A stretch of DNA of 64,000 nucleotides, from positions 372,001-436,000 of the forward strand of contig NZ_JAJUXI010000002.1 of assembly GCF_021390515.1 (NCBI RefSeq). The letters are read 5' to 3'. The first letter of the stretch is position 1. The number at the start of each line of letters is the position of its first letter. The translations under genes and the position numbers were made by a program. Positions 57,549 to 64,000 of this stretch are shown here, piece after piece. This stretch comes from Dyadobacter sp. CY326 (GTDB lineage Bacteria; Bacteroidota; Bacteroidia; Cytophagales; Spirosomataceae). The notes under the pieces were generated by a model that was not told the origin of the DNA, searched no databases, and was given only the letters and a program-made list of their open reading frames with translations.

Positions 57549-58100
57549 TTGAAAAGACTGCTACCGATAAGTTTGTTAGCTCTGCTCCTCTACAACACAT
57601 TTGGGCTGACTTTTGCTGTGCTTTTCTTTGACAAAGATTATCAGGATTCAGCTGTAACTGCTGCGGATGCGGAGCTGAAAGTGATAAAAATGCCGCTTCC
57701 CTCATTGCCTTATGGAGGCGATCTTAACATCACTGAGACCCCGCAAGGCCTTATCCGTCAAAGTGATAATTTTTACAATCCAACGGAAGTTCTGCATGAA
57801 AATGACACGCTTTATGTGACATTGAAATCGAATCAGGCTGCAAGAGACCACTTTGTGGAACTGGCAAATGCAATGGAAATGCTCAATTCTCCAAACGCTG
57901 ATCATCCAGAAAGTCCTTATGGTAAGGCAGTTAAACTGCTTGACAATTTGCTCAAAACTTACATTCCCAGCTCGGAAAGCATCAGCTTTTCACCAGGTTC
58001 ATTTATAGAAAAACCAGCTCGCTTGACAAGCGTTCGCTACAAAAATATCTATTCAGCCATCTTCATGCAGCTTCCAAATCCCCCACCGGAACGCTGCTGA
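57549..58100 (+). CDS. Exported hypothetical protein with TTG start
   Basis: 183 residues if started at TTG 57549, which gives an N-terminal KRLLPISLLALLLYNTFGL membrane segment; no ATG is available. The remainder is predicted to lie outside the cytoplasm: IKMPLPSLPYGGDL, GLIRQSDNFYNPTEVLHENDTLYVTLKSNQAARDHFVELANAM, and a Pro-rich end (MQLPNPPPERC). Proteins of this layout are found near metal or outer-membrane genes in Cytophagales but have no named family that I know. It precedes the barrel and haloperoxidase genes on the same strand. Confidence 0.65.
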   Translation: MKRLLPISLLALLLYNTFGLTFAVLFFDKDYQDSAVTAADAELKVIKMPLPSLPYGGDLNITETPQGLIRQSDNFYNPTEVLHENDTLYVTLKSNQAARDHFVELANAMEMLNSPNADHPESPYGKAVKLLDNLLKTYIPSSESISFSPGSFIEKPARLTSVRYKNIYSAIFMQLPNPPPERC

Positions 58101-58217
58101 AACGTTGCTTGCCACACCTCATACGCAAGCACGCACTTGAAGAAATATTATTGCAAACTGCATTTGGCAGCCATATCAATAACCTGGCCGCCAAGGCGTT
58201 ATCCTTCTAAGAATCAA

Positions 58218-59159
58218 ATGTTTAAATCTTTACAAAAAATAAAGCTGGCTTTCGCTATGCTTTTGTTACTGATCGCGTGCGCCGGGCAGTCTGCTTTTGC
58301 CCAAATGCCGAATGACGCGATCTACATGTCTAAAAACACAGCTTGCCTTGCACTTTCTTACGGGCATAGTTCGTGGGACAAATACTGGGAAAATTCGCTG
58401 AAAAGGGAAAACTTCAATATTGGAACCCACACCACGCAAAACGCTATGGCAATGCTGGCGGTCGGTGTGACCAAAAATCTAAATGTGATCGTGGGCGTTC
58501 CTTACGTATGGACACAGGCGAGTGCGGGTAATTTGAGATGGCAAAAAGGATTTCAGGACGCTTCGTTGTGGCTGAAATATCGCTTCATAAACAAATCGGG
58601 CTTCTCCTTGCATGCAATTGGCGGGGCTTCTATTCCAATCGGAGATTACATTCCGGATTTTCTTCCAATGTCAATCGGAATTCAATGTAAAACCGCGACA
58701 GCGCGCTTGCTGGCAAGATATCGCCACAGCAGCGGCGTTTATCTGACTGCTTCGGGAAGCTATATTTTCAGGAGCAACATTAACATCGACCGCGATGCTT
58801 ATTTGTCGGACGGACATCTTCACAGCTCCAACAAAGTGGTCGTTCCCAATGCATATGATGCTTCGGCGAGGTTGGGTTATTCCAAATCCGCCATTCAGGC
58901 TGAGGTTTTTGCAGAATATGGTGCTTGTGACGGAGGCGACAACATTCGCCGCAACGACATGCCTTTTCCAACAAACAATATGAAAACCACACTGGCCGGG
59001 GTTTATGCGAAATTTCAGCCTAAAAATATCGGTGTCAACGCACGTGCCTCTTACGTGCTGGACGGAACCAATGTTGGACAAAGTACTTCTTTTTCTGTCG
59101 GCGTGTTGTATCAGTTCAGATACATTAAGTCAGACAAAAATCAAAATATGCATCAATAA
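58218..59159 (+). CDS. Outer-membrane beta-barrel protein
   Basis: 313 residues from ATG 58218; the frame opens at TTG 58137 but only this ATG gives a signal peptide (LAFAMLLLLIACAGQSAFAQ). The mature part consists of alternating amphipathic strands with aromatic girdles (ACLALSYGHSSWDKYW, NLNVIVGVPYVWTQ, GFQDASLWLKYRF, GVYLTASGSYIF) and ends near VGVLYQFRYI, as in transporter-type barrels related to the MetA-pathway phenol family. It is probably a substrate channel. The haloperoxidase-type gene begins 2 bp after its stop, so the two are translated together. Confidence 0.8.
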   Translation: MFKSLQKIKLAFAMLLLLIACAGQSAFAQMPNDAIYMSKNTACLALSYGHSSWDKYWENSLKRENFNIGTHTTQNAMAMLAVGVTKNLNVIVGVPYVWTQASAGNLRWQKGFQDASLWLKYRFINKSGFSLHAIGGASIPIGDYIPDFLPMSIGIQCKTATARLLARYRHSSGVYLTASGSYIFRSNINIDRDAYLSDGHLHSSNKVVVPNAYDASARLGYSKSAIQAEVFAEYGACDGGDNIRRNDMPFPTNNMKTTLAGVYAKFQPKNIGVNARASYVLDGTNVGQSTSFSVGVLYQFRYIKSDKNQNMHQ

Positions 59160-59161
59160 CC

Positions 59162-60718
59162 ATGAACTTGAAAAACATTACAAAACGCAGTCTTTTGATT
59201 GCATATACATGCTTGCTCACACTGCTGGCTGCTTCTTGCAGCAAAACCGTGGATGAGCCAACCGCTTCCATTAACAACCCTTCAAGCCTTGACGCCGATG
59301 CCGGAAAATGGAAACCTTATGTGCTGCTTTCATCAAATGAAGTAGCAGTTGCTGAGCCAAAAGCAGTGACTTCGGAAGAATACAAAGCGGAGATTGTCAA
59401 GTTGAAAGAAACCGTGGCGAAGATCACGCCGCAGCAGCGCGAACTGGTAAATTATTGGGGTGCAGGCGCAGCTTTCCGCTGGAATGAAATCGGCCGGGAG
59501 CTGGCAGCGCGTTACAACACACCGCCTGCCTCTAATCAGGAAGGCAAATATCCGATTCCCGACGCTGCTAATCCTTTGGCAGATCCTAAATTTCCTTTTG
59601 CAAATCCGCCTTACACGGCTCGTGCGCTGGCATATTTAAGCGTTGCGCAATATGATGCATTGGTGAGTGCCTGGAACTACAAGTTCAAGTTCAACCGCAA
59701 AGCGCCTTCCAAAACGGACGCTTCCATACAAGCGATTCTCCCAGTGACTGACCTTCCGTCCTATCCTTCCGAAGATGCGGTTGTGGCCGAGGCTTCCTTC
59801 CTGGTTTTGAAAGCAATGTTTCCGGGTGAAGTTCCTTTCTTGGAACAAAAACTTGCTGAACATAAAAACAGCCGCCTTTGGGCTGGAATGAATGTGGAAA
59901 GTGACATTCTTGCTGGTGCAGAACTTGGGAAAGCGGTTGGTGCAAAAATAATGGCGCGCGCGAAAACCGACGGAATGTCGACGGCTAACAACCAGGCCAA
60001 AACGGCTGAAATGATTGCGAACGCTAAATCAATTGGAACAACGGAGGTCTGGGTGAGCCAGGAAGTTCCTGCCCGTCCGCCTATGCTGCCCACTTACGGT
60101 TTGGTTACACCTTGGAACTTCGATAAAGCAACAGTTGCGACATTACGCGCCGACCCCCCGCCAGCCATTGGCAGCCCCGAATATCTTGAAAACATTAACG
60201 AATTGTTAGAGATCGCTAAGAACCAAACACGTGAACAGGCTCGCATTGCCAGCTTTTGGTCTGATGGCGTGGGCAGTTACACGCCTCCCGGCCACTGGCA
60301 CAGGCGCGCTGCTGACCTTTGTCATAAAAATGCATTCAGTGAAGTGAGAACGGCTCGTACGCTTGCGCTTTTGGGAACAACTTTGCAGGATGCCGGAATT
60401 TCGTGCTGGGATACGAAATATTACTATTACTATCCACGCCCAAACCAGATGAATAAAAAGATCAAAACGTCAGTGGGGCTTCCGAATTTCCCTTCATACA
60501 CCTCGGGACACTCGACATTCTCTGGCGCAGCAGCCGAGTTATTAGCTTATATTTTCCCATCGGAAAAAGAGAAAATTGACGCCATGGCTCGTGAAGCATC
60601 CGTTTCACGTATTTATGGATTGATCCATTATCGTTTTGACTGCGAGGCTGGCCTTGCATCCGGCCACAAAATCGGCGAATTTGCCGTGGCCAGAGCAAAG
60701 TCTGACGGAGCCAACTAA
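59162..60718 (+). CDS. Vanadium-dependent haloperoxidase/PAP2-type lipoprotein
   Basis: 518 residues. Lipobox LLTLLAASCSKTVDE (Cys about 22). The helical C-terminal half carries the three motifs of the vanadium haloperoxidase/PAP2 acid phosphatase superfamily: KYYYYYPRP (Lys and Arg), PSYTSGHSTFSGA (Ser-Gly-His) and SRIYGLIHYRFDCEAG (Arg and catalytic His). These bind vanadate or phosphate. Known members halogenate organic compounds with peroxide or act as phosphatases; the sequence does not decide between them. Extracytoplasmic, coupled to the barrel gene upstream, and followed by a strong bidirectional terminator. Confidence 0.88.
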   Translation: MNLKNITKRSLLIAYTCLLTLLAASCSKTVDEPTASINNPSSLDADAGKWKPYVLLSSNEVAVAEPKAVTSEEYKAEIVKLKETVAKITPQQRELVNYWGAGAAFRWNEIGRELAARYNTPPASNQEGKYPIPDAANPLADPKFPFANPPYTARALAYLSVAQYDALVSAWNYKFKFNRKAPSKTDASIQAILPVTDLPSYPSEDAVVAEASFLVLKAMFPGEVPFLEQKLAEHKNSRLWAGMNVESDILAGAELGKAVGAKIMARAKTDGMSTANNQAKTAEMIANAKSIGTTEVWVSQEVPARPPMLPTYGLVTPWNFDKATVATLRADPPPAIGSPEYLENINELLEIAKNQTREQARIASFWSDGVGSYTPPGHWHRRAADLCHKNAFSEVRTARTLALLGTTLQDAGISCWDTKYYYYYPRPNQMNKKIKTSVGLPNFPSYTSGHSTFSGAAAELLAYIFPSEKEKIDAMAREASVSRIYGLIHYRFDCEAGLASGHKIGEFAVARAKSDGAN

Positions 60719-60740
60719 TTATTCGAAGACTAAGAATGCA

Positions 60741-60788
60741 AAAAATGGCTGCTTGATGAATTTTTCAGGCAGCCATTTTTATTTTTTT
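60741..60788. terminator. Bidirectional terminator (haloperoxidase / molybdenum hydroxylase)
   Basis: A 16-bp stem (60741-60756 and 60765-60780, one G-U) with an 8-base loop; T-runs follow on the plus strand, and the A-run at 60741-60745 serves the minus strand. Confidence 0.92.
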
Positions 60789-60800
60789 AAAATTGAATTG

Positions 60801-62963
60801 TTATGCAAGATTCGCAATATCAAAAGGCAACTTGCGAAGACGCTTGCCCGTTGCTGCGAAAACTGCATTGCCCAATGCAGGAGCAATCGGCGGAAGGCCC
60901 GGCTCCCCTACTCCACCCGGCGCTGCGCCGCTGTCAATGATGTGGATTTCGATGGCCGGCATTTCGTTGAGCCGCATGATGTTATATTGGTGAAAATTGC
61001 TTTGGTCACTGACGCCGTTGGTGAATGTAATGCCATCCTTAATTGCAGCCGTTAGTCCCATCACAATGTTGCCTTCGGTTTGCGCCTTCACATTGTCCGG
61101 ATTCACATAATGTCCGCAATCGATTACAGACATGACTCTGTCAATCTTCACACCCGAATCTTTTTTAGAAACCGCAATGCAACATGCTGAAATACTGCTA
61201 AATGAGCTGAAAATCGCTAGTCCCTTTCCCGAGCCTTCCGGCAGTTTTTCTTCCCAATTTGCTTTCTCAGCCAGCGTTTCCAGCACTTTTTTGAACCGAT
61301 CATCAGACAAAATTTCCATTCTGGCTTTAAGCGGATCTTTTTTGGCAAGATGCGCCAGCTCATCCATGAAGCATTCCTGCCCCCAGCCGAAGTTGGATGC
61401 ATAAACAGAACGCCACCAAACCACCGGAATGTCTGTTTTCACCCGCGTCCAGCTTACTTTTGAAGCCCCGCTAAATTGATATTTATTGTTTTCGGTGGCG
61501 AGCTCGCTGCTTAACCATGAGTCTGCTTCCGTATCTTTCAATTGGCCGAAAACCTGGCCCGCAATGGATTCTCCGATGGCGTGATGGTGGAAACCCGTAA
61601 TTTTGCCGTCTTCCACAAAACCCTGCATATGGCTGAGCATTCCCGGCCGGTAAGGGCCTTGTGAAATGTCATCTTCACGCGTCCACACAACCTTTACGGG
61701 CTTTTTAACGACTTTTGAAATGTGGCAGGCCTCTAAAACAAAATCATGATAAGCCTTGCGCCCAAATGCGCCACCCAGCAAAGTAACATTGATTTTTACC
61801 TGCTCCGGCTTGACCTTCATATAGCCGCAAATGTCACGCAGCGCCCAGTCAGGCCCTTGCACGGGAGCCCAAATTTCGACAGTCCCGTCTTCTTTAACAT
61901 GCGCAACTGCATTTTCCGGTTCAATCGGTGCGTGTGCCAGAAATGGCGTTTCGTAATTGGATTCGATCTTTTCCTTCGCAGCCGCATATTTTACAGCGAA
62001 GTCACCCTTTTCCTCCGCGTTGATGCCTTCCTTTTTAGCCGCATCATAAGTGGCCGCGAAGTAATTGCTCGTGCTGACCGTTTTTTCAAGATCGGCATTG
62101 TCCCATTTAACCACGAGCGCTTTTTTGCCTTTTAATGCTGCCCAATAACTGGTCGCAACCACCGCCACTGCTTCCGAAGTCCGGTGCGGCATCGGCCTTT
62201 CCGTTTTGATCACTTGCAAAACGCCTTTGATCTTTTTTGCTTCCGCGTCGTCAATTGAAGCAACTTTGCCGTGAAGCATGGGCGAGTGCAGAACGCTGGC
62301 GTAAACCATCCCCGGCACATCCACATCAATCCCATAAATGGCTGTCCCATTGACACGCTCTGGCACGTCGAGCCGTTTGTTGTATTTTCCAATGAGCTTA
62401 AAGTCCTTGGGTTCTTTCAGTTTTGGATCTTTTGGAATTTCCAGCTTGGACGCCTCATCCGCCAGCTCCCCATAAGTGAGGCTCTTGCCGCTTGCCTTAT
62501 GCTGGATTTTGGCATCTTCTGCGTGACATTCCGAAATAGGCACATTCCATCTTTTAGCCGCCGTTGCGGTCAGCATTTCGCGGGCAGCGGCGCCGGCCTT
62601 GCGAATTGGGAACCACAATGCTCTTACGGAACTGCTTCCTCCGGAAGTCTGGCTGCCATATTTGCCCATTCCGTCACTTTGGACGATCAGCACTTTTTCC
62701 AGGCTCACTTCCAGCTCTTCTGCTAAAAGGGAAGGCACGGCTTGCGTGGAACCCTGACCCATATCCGGTCTTGGATTTACCAATGTAATGTTGCCAGCTG
62801 TGTCAATGATAATAAACGGATTGATTTCCAGCCGCAGAACTGCGGGCGTTATCTTTTTCAGGGAAGCATCCCGGGTGAATCCGGAAATGCCCAATGCGAG
62901 CCCAAATGTGGTTATGCCGGAAACTTTCAGAAAGTCACGACGTGAATTTTGTATATTTTCCAA
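60801..62963 (-). CDS. Molybdopterin-binding subunit, isoquinoline 1-oxidoreductase (IorB) type
   Basis: 720 residues. A Tat signal (NSRRDFLKVSG) indicates export as a folded enzyme. Seen: DMGQGSTQAVPSLLAEELEV (molybdopterin contact), the hammerhead middle part, LGGAFGRKAYHDFVLEA, and the active-site Glu region GGVGEPGLPP near the end, then ALGNAVFAATGKRLRKLPF. All landmarks of the xanthine-dehydrogenase superfamily large subunit are present. It needs the small Fe-S subunit encoded 35 bp upstream. It should hydroxylate or oxidise an N-heterocycle or aldehyde in the periplasm; substrate unknown. A decayed relative lies at 26730-27749. Confidence 0.93.
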   Translation of the reverse strand: MENIQNSRRDFLKVSGITTFGLALGISGFTRDASLKKITPAVLRLEINPFIIIDTAGNITLVNPRPDMGQGSTQAVPSLLAEELEVSLEKVLIVQSDGMGKYGSQTSGGSSSVRALWFPIRKAGAAAREMLTATAAKRWNVPISECHAEDAKIQHKASGKSLTYGELADEASKLEIPKDPKLKEPKDFKLIGKYNKRLDVPERVNGTAIYGIDVDVPGMVYASVLHSPMLHGKVASIDDAEAKKIKGVLQVIKTERPMPHRTSEAVAVVATSYWAALKGKKALVVKWDNADLEKTVSTSNYFAATYDAAKKEGINAEEKGDFAVKYAAAKEKIESNYETPFLAHAPIEPENAVAHVKEDGTVEIWAPVQGPDWALRDICGYMKVKPEQVKINVTLLGGAFGRKAYHDFVLEACHISKVVKKPVKVVWTREDDISQGPYRPGMLSHMQGFVEDGKITGFHHHAIGESIAGQVFGQLKDTEADSWLSSELATENNKYQFSGASKVSWTRVKTDIPVVWWRSVYASNFGWGQECFMDELAHLAKKDPLKARMEILSDDRFKKVLETLAEKANWEEKLPEGSGKGLAIFSSFSSISACCIAVSKKDSGVKIDRVMSVIDCGHYVNPDNVKAQTEGNIVMGLTAAIKDGITFTNGVSDQSNFHQYNIMRLNEMPAIEIHIIDSGAAPGGVGEPGLPPIAPALGNAVFAATGKRLRKLPFDIANLA

Positions 62964-62998
62964 TGTTGTTTGAAGCTAAGGTTTGATCGAAACTTTTA

Positions 62999-63490
62999 TC
63001 AGCGCTTTCCAATGCCCGTTGAAGAGACTTTCATTTCGTCTGCAGCGCGGTGAATGGCTTTTCGAATGCGGTCATAAGTCCCGCAGCGGCACAAATTTCC
63101 GCTCATAGCTGCATCAATATCGGCATCGCTGGGGTTCGGATTGCTTTTGAGCAATGCAGTTGCGCTCATAATTTGTCCCGACTGGCAATAACCACATTGC
63201 GGAACCTGCTCTTCTATCCACGCCTTTTGGATAATGCTTAATTTGCCATCGCCAACGCCTTCAATCGTCGTTATCTTATCGTTTTTACCAACGGCTGAAA
63301 CCGGCAACTGGCACGAACGCGTCGGCTCGCCGTTCAGATGCACCGTGCAAGCACCGCATAAGGCCATTCCGCAGCCAAATTTAGTCCCTTTCAATCCTGC
63401 AAAATCCCTTACAACCCATAACAAAGGCATGTCCGGCTCCACATCGACCTTTACTTTTTTACCATTCAGTGATAAATTATATAGTGCCAT
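62999..63490 (-). CDS. [2Fe-2S]-binding subunit, isoquinoline 1-oxidoreductase (IorA) type
   Basis: 163 residues from ATG 63490 (the open frame begins at 63550, but this ATG starts the ferredoxin fold directly). The first cluster has [20 protein letters not shown] and the later SC in RSCQLPV. The second, CoxS-type cluster has [11 protein letters not shown] and [12 protein letters not shown]. All eight Cys are present. It passes electrons from the molybdenum site of the partner subunit to an external acceptor. No cytochrome subunit is encoded nearby. Confidence 0.94.
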   Translation of the reverse strand: MALYNLSLNGKKVKVDVEPDMPLLWVVRDFAGLKGTKFGCGMALCGACTVHLNGEPTRSCQLPVSAVGKNDKITTIEGVGDGKLSIIQKAWIEEQVPQCGYCQSGQIMSATALLKSNPNPSDADIDAAMSGNLCRCGTYDRIRKAIHRAADEMKVSSTGIGKR

Positions 63491-63664
63491 ATCAAAAGGG
63501 TTATCAATGTTTATTATCAAAATCACCATGTAAATTACGAATTTTGCCATTTTCTCAAACTAATATTTTGCAAAAAACCCTTTTAACTTGATGAATGGAG
63601 CGGCGGGTTATGCATACTGGAAAAACAGCGCTATTTTTACCCGATCCTCACTTTTAAGTAACCA

Positions 63665-64000
63665 ATGATTACAAACGACGCGGTTGTTCTCGGCATCCTG
63701 ATGCTGATCCTGGCTCTGATCTTTTACACGGCATCAATGGAAACGGGCGGCTGGAAACGCTTCTATTCCTTCGTCCCACCGCTGCTTCTTTGTTACTTCA
63801 TTCCCGGACTGCTGAACTCGTTTGGCATTGTTAATGGAAGCGTGTCACAGCTTTATCCGGTCGTCTCAAAATATTTTCTACCGGCTTGTCTCGTCTTCTT
63901 CACCATTGGCATGGATTGGCGATCGCTGAGTCGGCTGGGGCCCAAAGCGCTTATTGCTATGCTCGTTGGAACGCTTGGGATCATGATTGGCGGGCCATTT
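63665..64000 (+). CDS. DUF819-family membrane protein (3' partial)
   Basis: 112 codons are visible and the frame runs off the window. The start MITNDAVVLGILMLILALIF is followed by METGGWKRFYSFVPPLLLCYFIPGLLNSFG and SQLYPVVSKYFLPACLVFFTIGMDW, the conserved beginning of the DUF819 (YjcL-like) integral membrane family, with at least four helices. Family members have about 380-420 residues; function unknown. It is divergent from the molybdenum hydroxylase operon. Confidence 0.88.
   Translation, partial: MITNDAVVLGILMLILALIFYTASMETGGWKRFYSFVPPLLLCYFIPGLLNSFGIVNGSVSQLYPVVSKYFLPACLVFFTIGMDWRSLSRLGPKALIAMLVGTLGIMIGGPF

Noticed and set aside
58106..58131. 7-bp hairpin after the exported hypothetical gene
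   Set aside because: Short stem, 12-base loop and no T-run, so not a credible terminator; it lies within a probable operon.

Overview
The window is chromosomal DNA from a member of the Bacteroidota, most likely a Cytophagales bacterium close to Dyadobacter or Spirosoma (the genus is inferred). Evidence: two SusC/SusD pairs, a hybrid two-component system regulator, secreted proteins with type IX secretion (T9SS) tails, GEVED domains, DUF4270 and DUF4907 families, a B1 metallo-beta-lactamase of Bacteroidota type, and promoters of the form TTTG-N19-20-TAnnTTTG. No tRNA, rRNA, CRISPR array, insertion sequence or prophage was recognised.

Layout. 1-5.1 kb: two convergent T9SS surface proteins with GEVED domains. 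5.4-15.9 kb: a glycan-uptake locus on the minus strand (hybrid sensor/regulator, SusC, SusD, IPT/TIG lipoprotein) with no enzyme. 16-20 kb: NmrA-like reductase, Crp/Fnr regulator, phosphoesterase and an orphan PAS/HAMP kinase. 20.3-26.6 kb: a minus-strand transcription unit that seems to start at a promoter near 26.6 kb, passes through a 24-residue leader ORF ending in four cysteine codons and a 39-residue membrane peptide, then a fatty-acid-hydroxylase family enzyme and a second SusC/SusD pair, and ends at a clear terminator. 26.7-27.7 kb: a decayed molybdenum hydroxylase gene. 27.8-34.2 kb: LytS/LytTR pair, PQQ-type sugar dehydrogenase, soluble kinase, two unknown proteins and a stand-alone receiver.

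34.2-41.4 kb: a lipoprotein behind twin metal-regulator-like palindromes, a B1 metallo-beta-lactamase, an ABC permease with a sigma-54 type promoter, katG, and an AraC-like sensing domain lacking its DNA-binding half. 41.4-45.9 kb: DUF4270, Kelch and DUF4907 proteins and a membrane-anchored EEP phosphatase. 46-51 kb: the core operon rimP-nusA-infB with a terminator-like hairpin in its leader. 51-57.4 kb: MFS exporter, small lipoprotein, T9SS glycosidase-like protein, thioredoxin/glycosidase-fold protein, DinB. 57.5-60.7 kb: unknown exported protein, outer-membrane barrel and vanadium haloperoxidase-type lipoprotein. 60.8-63.5 kb: an intact two-subunit molybdenum hydroxylase. The window ends inside a DUF819 membrane protein.

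The most unusual element is the cysteine-tract leader ORF before the hydroxylase-SusCD unit. It suggests that this unit responds to cysteine or sulfur supply, which would set it apart from the HTCS-controlled SusCD locus nearby. This is an inference from sequence layout only.
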